Program-made: the position numbers and the translations under genes | NCBI GenBank assembly: GCA_949775045.1 | Contig: OX459097.1 | Coordinates: 12,122,695-12,186,694, forward strand | DNA length: 64,000 nucleotides | Direction of reading: 5' to 3' | From: Metridium senile | Taxonomy: Eukaryota; Cnidaria; Anthozoa; Actiniaria; Metridiidae | Notes under the pieces: model-generated | The model's database searches: none | What the model was told of the DNA's origin: nothing | Seen by the model: only the letters and a program-made list of their open reading frames with translations | In this document: positions 1 through 32,878 of the stretch, piece by piece | Numbering within the stretch: position 1 is the stretch's first letter | Layout: the number at the start of each line of letters is the position of its first letter

Positions 1-1455
1 TCTTTTCTCTATGGAACGTAGCTATTTCAATACTGAGTTCTTCATGAAAATATAAAAATTGGAAGTCAGTAACATGGACAGTTACGATCGATAAAGCTTT
101 GCAATTTTTTTCTGTAAAGAGGCTAGGAAAACGTCTTTCCCGCTTTATTAAACGTAGCTATTTCTCTAGCCCTAATCAGTTAACCCTATTAGAGAATTTA
201 AATTAAAACTTGTTTGTAGTTTAGTTCAGGGTAAATGCATAAGCCGATATTCAAACAGCGTTATTGCCTTTTTTTTCAAATAATTTTTCACCATAACCAT
301 TTTCATTTTTATGTTACCGGTTTGCACTATTTTTCGCTCTGCTATAAATTCCCTTCCCTCCTCATATTTTTCAATTGTTTCTACTTTATCCTGTCTACTT
401 GTCATTTATTTTTCTCTTTCCTCGCTGATCCGTTCAGCCGATCCGCGATTTCTCGATGTTTTTCTCAGTCAAAGACTGCAAAGAGCTACCGGCCGACCTG
501 GTGCGCAACGTTTTCAAAGTGCGCGTAATCTCACTTCAGAAATGGCAGGTATTTGACTGGTAAGCAATTGTTAAGAAACACAAGATAATCCTTTGTTTCG
601 AGAATATTTGACACAAAATAAAGATATTGTTTTGGTTAGAAAATGAAACAGTTTTGAAGATTTAAAAATAAATCGAGTCCTTCACAATATACTTGACTGG
701 CTGCCGAGTCACAACTCAGTCACTAATTTTGGCTCTTTCCGTCAGACAGGGTGAATTTTTTCACGAAGTTTTTTTTTACGAAGTACGGAGATTACTGATT
801 TCACTTCTAAAGAAGGGATTGTCTTGACTGAAACTAAAAGTTAAAGTTTTGAGCAAAGCTTTTACCTTTTAATAGCCAAAGCGCATCAACTTTGGAATGT
901 ACGTAGGAACGAAACTGCAGTTCAGCTAACCCAAAATGATCCCATTTTGATACCTTTCAAACCCTTGAATCATTGCATTACTTCATATCCCTCTCGAGAA
1001 AGGCTGTTCTTAAACAGTAAGCCGTCTGCTTAAGAGAGTTCAAGCGAGAGCCGGTTGAATATTAATCCGTATTTGCCAGATGAAAGTCAAATTTCAAAAG
1101 TCAAACAAACTTCAAAACTGTCATTCACGTTATTGTTATCGTTGACATTTTTAGTCAGCTAAGCCGCTTAGGAAAACAGAATTATAGTATGAATTGTTTT
1201 GCATTTTAAGCGGGAATTTAAGTTGAATTCTTTGCTTTATTCCCGGTTTTATCATCAGGGTATATGGTTTATTCAAAGTAAATATAAAGAGTGATACTCA
1301 CTGACATTTTAGATTAATACTAGGAGGTGTCTTATCTATCGGAAACGAAAGAATACAACTTTAACACAGCAAATTAAAACAATGACGCTGACAGTACTAT
1401 CGTTTTTGTTTTTGACAACAAACGTAAAAATTCCATGTTAAAGCTCCCTCAGGTT
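1..1455. other. Non-coding flank, no gene seen
   Basis: The sequence is AT-rich and the open frames are short. None has splice-site support or a protein pattern I recognise. It lies downstream of the ANKEF1 stop. No RNA gene or clear repeat was seen. Confidence 0.5.
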
Positions 1456-1702
1456 GCAGGCTCGTAACATGGTATATGCCGGGGATCAGGGATTAAACCC
1501 GAAAATTAAATTAAGCCCGGATTAGGGATCGTATCAGAGGCCAGGGCTCAGGAATCGAAGAGCTGGGATCGAGGATCAGTGGGAAATTGAGTCTGATTCG
1601 AGATCAAGGATCAACAGTTTGGAAAAAATTGGGCTCAGGGATCAAAAATTCTGAAATGATCCGGGATCAATAGGTTCAAAATATACCATGTTACGAGCCT
1701 GC
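1456..1702. mobile_element. Inverted-repeat element with internal GGGATC-type repeats
   Basis: The two ends are exact inverted repeats of 22 bases: GCAGGCTCGTAACATGGTAT is the first 20 bases at 1456, mirrored at 1681-1702. The interior is a run of degenerate GATCAGGGATC-like units and has no coding capacity. No clear target duplication was seen. This looks like a non-autonomous DNA transposon (MITE) whose interior grew by tandem repetition. Confidence 0.7.
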
Positions 1703-2700
1703 TAGTTGAGCCTAGGGAGCTGTAGTCTACGATCGAGGAAACGACCTGCGCGTTTCTCCCCGTAGTGGAGAGGAGTGGGGACGGCAGTACACAGGCTACG
1801 GAGCTGAGACCGACAAAAAGTTTGGGTTGATACATTCTTCGTCGGCGATATTAGTATCAGTTAATAACAAATTGCACATGGTTTTGAGTTAATTCGAATT
1901 AGATAATTGTTTATCTCCTTATTGGCACACGCTTAACGTCATAAAATGCTCAAAACTTGAGCTTGTGGTTAAATTCACTGCTAAGTTTCAAACATTTTAT
2001 GAATTGGTATCCGTAAAAGTTTGTACAGCATTCTACGGTTTTCAACTAACTCTTGAAGAAATAGTATTTTGAGCACGTTTTTGTTTAGTCTCCCAGGTGC
2101 CGTTTTTAATTACTGTCGGGTTACCTGTGTCCCTTCTTTTTTCTTCACCGCGAAGGTAACTTATCATAAGCTTACCATAGAAATCGCACAGAAGAAAATT
2201 ACGCGGCATTTTTATTTTCATTTAGGAAAATCGCAATGAAGGGATATGGTATGGTTACAAGAAAATTACTAAAAGTTCATACTCATTTTAGAGACCTTCA
2301 CAATAATCATTTCAGAATATTTTTATTGATTGGAATTTTTAATAAAAAAATTATTAAAAAATACAAGTAAATATACGTTAAATAATATTTATATATAAAC
2401 AACATTTATAAGGTTATAATAACCGTTTTAAAGTCAATTTCCTTATGGTAAATTAAATAGTTGTTGTTCAAATCAAATGCAACATTTTAACTAAATTTGT
2501 GGTGCATTTTTCTATAAAAAAATATCTGATACATGGACTATGAAAAATTTCATCTTTAAAACGCATGTATTTTTGAATAACTATATATATATATATAAGT
2601 CCCAAATGAATCATTGGATAAAAATTATAAATCTATTCTTGACTACGTAAATATTTATAAGCGTATGCTTCTAGTGTATAATGTTAAAATAAAGTGATGG
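1703..2700. other. Non-coding, no gene seen
   Basis: AT-rich stretch without a supported exon. It contains short TA runs near 2583-2597 and nothing else I can name. Confidence 0.45.
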
Positions 2701-2754
2701 CCTTTCTCTTAAAATCGAACAGTGCTGACTGCTTTGCTTGACAAACGAACATCT

Positions 2755-3330
2755 GTTGTTGTGGTTGCTGTTGTTGTCGTTGTTGCGGCTGTTGCTGTTA
2801 TTCTTTCTGATGTCGCTCATTATCCTGTAGTTGTTGGCGTCGTCGTCAGTTATTGCTGTACCAAGCTTATACTGAGGGGAAGACTATTCTGTTGCTCTTG
2901 TTGTTGTTATTTATTGTCGTTGCTTTTGCTGTTGTTGTTGTTGTTGTCGTTGCTGCTACTGTCACTCTTACTGTTGTTGACTTGATCATGATCCTGTAGT
3001 TTTTGTCGTCGTCGTTATTGCTGTACCAAGCTTATACCGAGGGCGGAAGACTATTTTGCTGCTCTTGTTGTTGTTATTTATTGTCGTTGCTGTTGCTGTT
3101 GTTGTCGTTGCTGCTGTAGTTCCTGTGGTTGTCATTTGCCGCCGTTGCTGCTGTTGTTGCTTATATTGCAGTTGTAAGTCTTGAAATGGCAGCAGTTATT
3201 GTCATCTGTTACCATTGCTGTTATTTGGTGTGCTACTGTTGTTGTTGTTGTTGCTGCTGCAGCAGTACTTGTGGTTGTCTTTGGTGACCGTCGTTGGTTC
3301 TTTAATTGTTGTTTTATCTCCTGCTGTGTC
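2755..3330. repeat. GTT/GCT trinucleotide-rich tract with a 169-base tandem duplication
   Basis: The tract is dominated by GTT, GCT and GTC triplets. A larger unit beginning ATCCTGTAG at 2822 recurs at 2991, an offset of 169 bases, with the shared landmark GCTGTACCAAGCTTATAC in both copies. It lies just beyond the ANKEF1 stop. The valine/cysteine-rich open frames here are by-products of the triplet repeat. Confidence 0.75.
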
Positions 3331-3342
3331 GATATTGCCTTT

Positions 3343-3348
3343 TTTATT
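3343..3348 (-). terminator. Likely ANKEF1 poly(A) signal
   Basis: AATAAA on the minus strand, about 50 bases beyond the ANKEF1 stop codon. Position and orientation suit the cleavage signal for that transcript. Not tested by any transcript. Confidence 0.45.
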
Positions 3349-3395
3349 TCCATCTGTTTTTGATATTTGTTATCCTTAACGTGTTAAGTTTGTTG

Positions 3396-23965
<20,570 letters not shown>

Positions 23966-24637
23966 GTTGTTCAAGAAACCACAACTTTTCAAACCTCGAA
24001 AACTGCTTCGAAGGGGTTCTTCTTACCGCAAAACTACACTTGAAGTTTGTGTAGTTATTGAGCTACAGTACTTGTTGGGTTTCGTGATGTTTTTCATTGA
24101 AAAAGGTAGAGAATTTTAGCATTCCATGAGTAATAGTAGATACATAGAGAACTCCTTCGAGACGGGCCAGCGCGCGTTCGTGTTGTCAAGAAACAGTGGG
24201 GCAACGAGCAAAACTCTGATTGGCTGAACCAAATATGGTAAAATTTGGTCATGCAACAAACTTGGTTGAACATCAATGTCACGTACTATAAGTCACGAAA
24301 TATCCAGGAAAAAAATGTGTGTTTTTTATAAAGTCCAAAATATAGAAAAGGATATAATTAAGAAAAATGAAACAAAAAAATATAAATCGAATTACTGTTT
24401 TTCTTTTCATCAAAAAGCATATTTTCTCTCTCATCTTTATATAGTTATTTTCCCTAAATTTAGACAATTTAAACATACAAGATGCTGAGCCTCAACATGG
24501 AAAAGAGAAAAATTATCAAACATTTTTTTCTCTTTTAAAAATTCTATCGTGATTCTGGAAGCAAAACGAGGACAACACAGGAAACCCGTCACCCACAAAA
24601 ACATGCTTTCCCATCATTCCATTCAGTTTTTTCCAAG
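23966..24637. promoter_or_regulatory. Shared interval between divergent ANKEF1 and PPIL1 starts
   Basis: The two start codons face away from each other across 672 bases. An inverted CCAAT box (GATTGGCTG) lies near 24218. No TATA box is obvious for either side. A bidirectional promoter is inferred from the layout; no experiment is implied. Confidence 0.5.
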
Positions 24638-27580
24638 ATGGCGGGCGATAGTGTGTTTGTTGAAACTTCTATGGTAAGTTTTATGCTGATTAGTCATTGA
24701 ATCCTGCTTTATTATGCCAATATAATATATCTATAACACATTTCTGTTATTCATTCAAATAATTAGGAAGATCGAGTGGCTATTTTGATAGAAATGTAAT
24801 GTTAAAATGTCTATATTCTGAAGGTGCACGTGTATAATTTTCAAAATCATTCACAACCCGTTCATAACGTTGTTTGTGGTTTTATTAAACCTTGATTCAT
24901 ACTGATATTAGAAATATCTTACTTTTGTATTACTTGAGGTTCTTAACCTCTTTTACTTTCCATGCGAATTTTAGGGGTAGGCTAAAAAAGAAAAGTATTT
25001 GTTTGCTAAATCAAACTGTCAAAATTGAATTAAAACTTTTCTTACTGACAGTATTAAACTTACTTGCAAAGGTTTTTCACATTGATATTAAATTGCTTAC
25101 TTTCAGGGTGGATTTGAAGTAGAACTGTATTGGAGACATGCACCAAAGTCTTGTAAAAACTTTCTAGAATTGGTAAAGTATAAAAGTCTTCTGTAGTTTG
25201 ACATATTCATATTTCAGTGACCTCAGACATTACAAAGGTTACTTTGTGAAATGCAATGTTCACTGTCGTCAACCAAAACAACTTAGTCAGTACCTTTTAT
25301 GATTTTGATTGATGACAGCAAAATAGATTTTTCACAACTAGCCATTGGAATGTCTGAGCTCCTTAATATTCAGGAAGAAATTTAACAGTTTGACCTTTAT
25401 GTTTGTAGTCAAAGAGAGGATATTACATCAACTGCAAATTCCATCGTGTTATAAGAGTAAGTGAAACATGTGTATAATGTATACCTCTATGCAGAAGCCA
25501 TAGATCACATATATAGGGCTGATTATTGTAATATAGCGATGCACACTGTTTTACAAGCATTGATGGCAGAAATATTTTTTTTATTCAAATCTTGCAACAA
25601 TTAAGAAATCTTTGCTTCAGCAGCCAATAGATATCTGGTTCAAATATCAATAGGTGACATCTGACAGCATAAACATCGCTATACATGTAGCTTTACTTAT
25701 TCTTTAAAAGGAAAAGTGCTAAAATTGAGCATTGGTAATTCATTCAGCTAAAATGTACGTCTCCCAGCAAGCTGTTGGTGTGCTCTTTTCCCCTCTCTCA
25801 ATCAGTGCTTGTTTTTCAGGTATTTAAAGCTACATAGAATAGAAACTGATTTAAAGCCCTTCAGATTTGTTGGTTTGTTTTGTTTATGAGTGTTAATTAG
25901 TTTTTATACTTTTTCTACTGTAGAATTTTATGATACAAACAGGAGACCCCACAGGAACTGGAAGAGGTGGTGCATCAGTATATGGGTAAGTTTAAGTTTC
26001 CCAAAGTATTGCTGTCACCTTACAGCTAAGTTTAGTGTTCTTTTTGTGATGTTTAATAGACCTACATTTGAAGATGAACTCACAAGAGACCTCAAGCACA
26101 CTGGAGCAGGAATATTGGCAATGGCAAATAGGTAAAACACATTAAATGTTATCTTGATCAAATATATATTTGTGATCAAAGTCTTCATTTTCATATACAT
26201 TTTTGATGTTGCATATTTATTTGTTTGTGAGATTTTCATGGTCCACAAAATTTATTTTGCGTGGTGCATGCCAGTAAGTGACCACTAAACAAGTGGGTCG
26301 CTAAACATACAGTTTGTTCATGTATTGTGACATTTATTATTCTGTTTTTCAGTGGTCCAGACACTAATGGCAGTCAGTTTTTTATTACATTAGCACCAAC
26401 ACAGTGGCTTGATGGTATGTTTGTAGATTTACTTTTTCTATTAAACATTACCCTTCAGTAGTCCAATTAATATGATGATGTATTGAGGGTGGTACATGTA
26501 TTCATTAAGTGATTATTTGGCCTATTGACTGACTCCCTGATTAGTTGTGTGGTTTGATTGGAGGGTTGTATGTTAGATAACTTTTAGTGTTAATACCTAT
26601 TTTCCCAAAGTTTATTGTATTGTGTAGGTGAGCGTAGTGTTTACAAGTGTTGGTATTGGGATGTTAATTTGCCAACCATTTTCACAATAGTTTTCTTAAT
26701 TTTCTTTGTTCTAATAATAATGGTTGGTTGGCAAAACCTATTGGTTTGTTGAATGACTTAATAGCGATAGCACATAATGTTTACATCCAGAAATGTGGAT
26801 GTAAGTCGTGGGTTCTCTAACGGCAAGAGAAAAAAAAAACATTTGCTTGTAGTTAGGATAAATAAAGTTTATTTATTGGTTATATTCTAGTGTTACTTGT
26901 TTTTTTATCCAGTTCTCTTTTTACCTTATGTTATTCATTCATTTTATTCCTCACCAATCCTCCATTGTTTCTGTCTAGGCAAACATACAATATTTGGTAG
27001 AATAAAGAAAGGAATGGGAGTTGTAAAAAGAATTGGTTTAGTGGAAACAGATGCAAAAGATAGGTAAGCATAAACATAAACAAGTTTGTCACCTGTGAAA
27101 AGCCTACAAGCTAGCAAAGGATCATGGATCAATCCAGAAACTAGATGACTGTGCATTTGACATGCCTTTCTTGTTGTCTAATAAGTTTAATAAGCTTTTG
27201 GAGCAAGATGTCCCAAGTTCGATCTCCAGTTGCCTTACACTTGTTTCAACTTTTTACCATTTTTGTGTAACTTTGAGAAGCTTCAAATACCCATACTTCA
27301 AAAATCAATATGTTTTTTTTAAGCACTTCAGTTTGAGACCTAGTAATAAAGATATTGTCATGAACACCTCTGAGAATGTACATGTACATGGTTTGTCTGA
27401 ACAGAAATGTCTTGGGGATAATCCATGATGTTCATGATGATAGTTTTGTTCAGGAGCTTTCTAAATTAAACATCTAAAATAGTACATATGTATCACTTAT
27501 ATACAATCAATATTTTCTCTTGCAGGCCATTACATGATGTATACATTCTAGGGACAAAGCCAGTTCAACAAATGTATTGA
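24638..27580 (+). CDS. PPIL1: Peptidyl-prolyl cis-trans isomerase-like 1 (spliceosomal cyclophilin)
   Basis: Exons: 24638-24673, 25107-25172, 25409-25456, 25924-25985, 26060-26131, 26353-26414, 26979-27063, 27526-27580. All are GT-AG with agreeing phases and give 161 residues; the human protein is 166. The whole chain is one cyclophilin fold. Active-site residues are present: Arg in KFHRVIRNFMIQTGDPTG, the Phe and Gln of FMIQ, QFF in GSQFFITLAP, and Trp and His in QWLDGKHTIFGR. The N-terminus is shorter than in vertebrates (MAGDSVFVETSM), and the start ATG sits in a CCAAGATGG context. PPIL1 isomerises prolyl bonds and joins the activated spliceosome through SNW1/SKIP; the nuclear role is inferred from the family. 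Confidence 0.97.
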
Positions 27581-27664
27581 TAGTATCATACCACTCTAAA
27601 ACTACAACAACTTGTATATTTTTATAGCTAATTTCATAATCATTTCCATACACCATACACCTTG

Positions 27665-27670
27665 AATAAA
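27665..27670 (+). terminator. Likely PPIL1 poly(A) signal
   Basis: AATAAA about 85 bases after the PPIL1 stop codon, in the right orientation. Confidence 0.5.
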
Positions 27671-28027
27671 AAAAATGGTGTCCAATTTGAAAAACTATTT
27701 TTCTTGACTGGCTAGCCTCTCATAAATGCGAAAACTCTATTGTGTTGCAGCGTGAACATGACACTAGCTAGTCAAAAACAATAGTGGGTTGCCATATTGC
27801 AATTCAGTCTATGGACTCAATGTGATAAGGGTGTTCATGTGCCATCTCCTTGGTGATATCATTTTACTACTAGTACCAGAATTATGCTTTACAAATGGTC
27901 TTTCTTATTCAGATTTTTATTCCTTCTTGAGAATACTATAGAATTATTTAACAAAAGAAAGTAGGCAAAGCATTCTGGTATTGGTAGTACATGATGGCCT
28001 ATTTTAGTTTCCTTTAATTTCTCTCAT

Positions 28028-28091
28028 TTGACATATTCTTGTTTCTCAATTGACATATTCTTGTTTCTCAATTGACATATTTTTGTTTCTG
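28028..28091. repeat. 22-base tandem repeat, three copies
   Basis: TTGACATATTCTTGTTTCTC-AA recurs three times with one substitution in the last copy. Confidence 0.8.
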
Positions 28092-28570
28092 TACATAACT
28101 GTATGCATCAAGCTTGTTCTTAGATATATTTGAATAAATGTGTATATTATACCAAAAGCTGCAAATATGGTCATTTATTTATTAGCTAATCATTCTCACT
28201 AATTCATTTATTACTTAGTAATAAATACTTTTTTCTATTCCTTAACTCCATAAATATTGTAAACCAGTACTGTGTGATCTCCCACAATGAGCACGGCTCT
28301 TGAAAACTCTTGAAAACTTGAGTATAATATGTTTAAATTAAAAAAAAAAAAAATTCATTTATTTCACTCATACACCGAGTGCATTTTAATTAATTCATTT
28401 ATAATTCATTGATCATTTCTTATTCATTAATTTACTTGTGACCTTGATCCAAACTCTCGTTTCTCATCCTGCAGTGTAGTCTCACTCGTTAAATTTTCAG
28501 TTCATTAGGGTTCCCGTGTTTTCCGAAAATCATATCAGTTGTTTGGACGTTCAAAAATTTTTTTTTTTTA

Positions 28571-28875
28571 GCAATATAGAATGTCTGCTTGTATATACTG
28601 TGATATATAAACACTCTAGGAACTGTAGAGCACTTGAGAAGTCAAAGAAACATGGCTACACCTCATGCTTCTTTACGACTTAGTTCTTGCTCTCAGCATG
28701 TTTATATCACAGTATTATAATGTATATATAATATTTTTTTTAAAGCAATATAGAATGTCTGCTTGTACTGTGTGATATAAACACTCTAGGAACTGTAGAG
28801 CACTTGAGAAGTCAAAGAAACACTTGGCTACACCACGTTTCTTTATGACTTCATTCTTGCTCTCAGCATGTTTAT
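28571..28875. repeat. 174-base direct duplication
   Basis: GCAATATAGAATGTCTGCTT occurs at 28571 and 28745. Both copies continue through ACACTCTAGGAACTGTAGAG and end near GCTCTCAGCATGTTTAT. Confidence 0.85.
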
Positions 28876-29180
28876 TCATTATTCAACAGAATATAATGTA
28901 ACTCGACTGCAATCTTGTATATTTTGATGTGCTATTTCATTCTATGGGCTATATTTCTTAATTGTATTAAATCTAGAAACTAGTACCAAGTCCCCTCCTT
29001 GCCCCTCCTCATTTACATGGCCAATTATAGACATATGCATCATTATATATTCCTTAAATAGCATTTACAAATGTGATTGTCATAATTTAGAATAAAAGTC
29101 AACTAACATCTAATAAACATCTTTATTGAGGATACCAACATCACAATCAGTAGTCTACAGTTAAGGGTCCTCCAGCTTAA

Positions 29181-30211
29181 ACAAAAGCAAATCAAATATT
29201 CTTAATATTAAGTTTTGTAGTTTCTATGACAACACTGTCTAGATCTAGATCTATTTCCATTATGAAATATTTATATGAACTTGCTCTACCACAAAGCTAG
29301 TCATTGCTTGATTCACATGATTTTCCCTTAGTTAATTAACAAAGCAAGGAGAATTTGCAGCAGTTTTTTAAAAGCAGTTTCATACCAAGAGTCTGTTGTC
29401 TTGCTGGCCAATAGTGACACAGGTTCTTGGCAGGATAGCCTAGGTATTTCAACAAACAATGATTTATTGATTTACAGTGCGAAATTATCAAAAAACCTTG
29501 GGCACCCAGAAATATTTTAGAAATCGTATTTTGTTCGTTGAACAACTCATCGCAAGAAGTTTGACTGATGTATAGTATGATAAACATTTTGTAGTTAGAG
29601 TTGTTTGTGAGTTGTTCAACAAACAATTAACAATTTCTAAAATATTTCTGGGTGCCCACAGTTTTTCGATTCACACTGTAATACCAGACAGTGTACACTA
29701 TACTAGTCCTCTAACTTAATTTACATAGTAGTGTCAACCATCTGGTATTAAGTAAATAAATAACCTAGAGCCTGTGTCCCTATTAGCCAGAATGACAATC
29801 AGACTTTTGGTATGAAACTGCTTACAGTGAGGATACTCGAACTGTGAACACTTGACTTTTTTCATGTTAATATTTTCTGAGCCTTCTACCGCTCCAAAAC
29901 CTCTAAAAATGAAGCAGTGAGTTCAAATACACTAAGTGTTTATAATACATCTTATTTCTAATCTATTCGCTTAAGGGATGTGGGTTAAAAAAAAGTAACA
30001 AAAAACTCAGTGTTCATGGTTTGAGTATCCTCACTGTAAAACTGCTGAAAATTATTCTTGTTTTGTTAAGCTAAGGTAAAATCAATTTAAGAGTCAAGCA
30101 TTGTGGAAGAGCAAGTTCATATAAATATTTCATAATGGCAATAGATATAGGCAGTGAGGTTGTCATAGAAACTACAAAACTTAATATGAAAATTATTTGA
30201 TTTGCTTTTGT
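29181..30211. mobile_element. Fold-back of about 1 kb with nested inverted repeats
   Basis: The left arm 29181-29325 (AACAAAAGCAAATCAAATA, then GTAGTTTCTATGACAAC and GAACTTGCTCT) is mirrored at 30085-30211. Inside, AAAAGCAGTTTCATACCAA near 29370 is mirrored near 29810. Deeper still lies the 29499-29658 MITE, and a fourth small pair around ACCAGACAGTGTACACTA. The order suggests successive insertion, or one large transposon with long imperfect arms. Confidence 0.7.
29499..29658. mobile_element. MITE, AGAAATATTTTAGAAAT family, copy 2
   Basis: TGGGCACCCAGAAATATTTT and its mirror AAATATTTCTGGGTGCCCA are both intact, so this copy defines the family ends. The copy at 22083-22247 has the same internal words but damaged ends. 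Confidence 0.75.
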
Positions 30212-30575
30212 CCAATTATTGTGAAAAACACTCTGGGAGAGCTTTAATAATTACTAGCATGCTACCAATAACAAGATTACAAATACTGAAATATTTGCAG
30301 TTGGGATCTCTTGTGATTGATGAATGATTTTTTTCTTCTGTAAAAAATGATATCATATATTTTCAGACATTTTGGTCTTTTAATTTCTTGTTAGATCTAT
30401 ATCACGTTTTTTTTTTAAATGATATATTTTCAAACATTTTGGTCTTTTTTCATTAGATCTTCTATTAAACATGTTTTGTTTAAAAAAAAAATTATATTTT
30501 GGTCTAAATTCTTCATGTTAGATCTTCTATATAACACATTTTGTTTTATTTTGCAATGTAGACTGAATATAGTAT

Positions 30576-30738
30576 TTAAAGACCCATAGTCACTTGCCAG
30601 CACATACACTCTTACCAAATCATTTAGCATTTTGTTTTATTTGTTTTTCTCATAATACCACTGACTCCAAATGAATTATAACACTCATATCAAAATAAAC
30701 AATGCAAAGCATGCTGGTAAGTGACCACGGGTCTTTAA
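30576..30738. mobile_element. MITE, TTAAAGACCC family
   Basis: TTAAAGACCCATAGTCACTT at the left is mirrored by AAGTGACCACGGGTCTTTAA at the right. The right half, including CAATGCAAAGCATGCTGGTA, is shared with 8865-8945. Confidence 0.7.
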
Positions 30739-31134
30739 CATAGAGAAATTGTACGTTCAAAGATTGAATAATTAGTTAGCCTGACAAAAAAAACAAGAGT
30801 TGATATCTGGTATGCCAAATTTGCATAAGGCTAATCCCCTGGATTAAATGTATTAACTAGAAAGTGCTTAGAACTGCTGGCTACTTTTTTATATGTAAAG
30901 ACAACTACCTTTATTAAAACCAATTTTCTTACTCATCATAAGGATTGTCTGCAGTTGGCCAAGCCTGCATGCAGGTGCACACAAAACCCTGGGGTGTTGT
31001 GTTCGGCTGCACGCAGGGTAGAGTTGGCCAAGAAATTTAAACCATAACTATACATGTATGCTTGAAATAATAATTTATATATCTGTAATGTTTTTCCATA
31101 ACTTATGGAGTTCAACAGTAATAAATGTCAGCAA

Positions 31135-31690
31135 AATTTTTGTCATCAAAAATTTCCGTAGGTACATGAGTTCGCACTTATTCTTTTTATTTACTTTTAA
31201 TTCTTCTATAATGTACATTCAAGTACCCAATGTGTATTAATAAAATGTTGGTAAGCATGTAAATAGCATTTCTTTAGTAATAATTGTCTGTAACATTTTG
31301 TCATCAAAAATTTCAGTAGGTACATGTGTAAGCATTTCATTCTTTTTATTTACTTTCAATTATTTTATGATGAATACGTAGGAAACGTCAGTAAACACAT
31401 AAGTAGCATTTATTTAGTAATGTCTGCAGCATTTTGTCATCAAACATTTCAGTTGCTACATGGGTTAGCATTTATTCTTTTTATTTACTTTTAATTATTT
31501 TATGATGAATACGCATGAAACGTCAGTAAACACGTAAATAGTATTTATTTAGTAATAAATGTCTGCAACATTCTGTCATCAAAAATTTCAGTTGCTGCAT
31601 GTGTTAGCATTTAATTTTTCTCATTCATATTATATTCTAAGCACCCAATTGTGTGTATGAAATGTCAGTAAGCACGTATAGTAGCATTCT
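31135..31690. repeat. Tandem repeat of about 137-158 bases, four copies
   Basis: TCATCAAAAATTTC-like starts occur at 31143, 31301, 31438 and 31576. Each is followed by TAGCATTTATTCTTTTTATT and, except where diverged, by GAAACGTCAGTAAACAC. Two middle units are 137-138 bases; the first is longer by about 20. Confidence 0.8.
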
Positions 31691-32232
31691 TTTTTAATGG
31701 AGTACAGGTCACCTTTTTTCCCGAAAGATAATTAGTACATTTCAGAAGTTAGTGTGAAATGTACCATTTCAATGTAAGAAATGTCGGTATTAAAATAACC
31801 TTCATTATTTTTTACCTCTAAAAAGTCAATAAGTAGCACTCCCTTTTTTATGGTTGAATGTTGCCATTTTTTTCCAAGGTAAATTTTGCCTTAATTACTA
31901 TTGTAATTGGCAAATATCTGATGTTTTTTTTTTTTTTTTCAAAAAAAAATATAATGTATTTATAATCATTTTTTCGATCGTCTTCTATTTCCATAGTTAT
32001 CGTGCTTTTACCGAATTAAATATTTGTTAGGTAGATAAAAATCCCACTATTATCATTTAAGTATTCTATTTTGAGAAAACTCTAACCCAAATATTAGATT
32101 AAATTTGCAATGATCCGTCGAAATTGACGTGAAAAACACGACCAAACGTGATCAATACCGTGCTTTCGTGTCATGAATAAATCACCAATAAATGAGATTT
32201 TGGTGAGAAAAAAGCTTATTGACTAACTGTTG

Positions 32233-32430
32233 TCAGATCGCACAGCATCCGTTCAAACTCATTATTTCGTTTTGACTATAGTTTTTCTCGACCTTTATCA
32301 GTCGGAAATCAGCATTTTTAGACGTTTCTAAAGTTGTGTAGATTTCCATCTCGTGAAATGTATTCCCTTTGGGTTCGAACTTTGATATTGGATTTCTAAT
32401 CCAGTTAAATTGTTTTTGAACAAAAGACAT
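32233..32430 (-). CDS. Uncertain small ORF, 65 residues
   Basis: An ATG-started frame of 65 codons with mixed, coding-like composition (MSFVQKQFNWIRNPISKF at the start). It ends Cys-Cys-Ala-Ile, loosely like a prenylation box. I recognise no family and see no flanking exon, so it may be chance or a first exon. It lies about 450 bases beyond the next ORF on the same strand. Confidence 0.2.
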   Translation of the reverse strand: MSFVQKQFNWIRNPISKFEPKGNTFHEMEIYTTLETSKNADFRLIKVEKNYSQNEIMSLNGCCAI

Positions 32431-32878
32431 TTTTCAGAACGCTTCGGGATATCACCGTTAGTGACGCGACCTTTCTGTTGGGTTCAGATCCATAGTATTC
32501 ACACCATGATAGAATCAACATAGTTCGAACGTTCGATCGCACCTAACTAACGAATAAAATAGATTTCTCTTCTCTCGACATCAGAATTGTATTTCTGACA
32601 CTTCGTTAGACAATATCCATCCATAATTCGACATGATTCACTATAAATTCTTTCCATTCAGTAACAATGCCATAGAGACCGCTGTTTAAGTTTCTCATTT
32701 TACTCAATCTCGGTGGATTTTAACCTGATTACTCGGCCTTGAATTGTCAGGTTTTTTTGTTCAATGTTCTCTGTAGATCATCTGATGTTTGTTCAAGCTT
32801 TCAGTTCCATGTCGTTCAAGCTTTGGTGTCGTCGTGTAAGATGAGGTATCCTAGCTAGATCACAGGTCGAGGGCCAGT

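Larger units (their letters stand above)
27671..32232. other. Intergenic region without a recognised gene
   Basis: No open frame here has exon signals or a family match. The region holds a 22-base tandem repeat, a 174-base duplication, a fold-back of about 1 kb, AT-rich repeats near 30350-30560 and a 137-base tandem array, each listed separately. Confidence 0.6.

Noticed and set aside
2722..3363. Val/Cys/Leu-rich frames near the window start
   Set aside because: Products of the GTT/GCT triplet tract; no family pattern.
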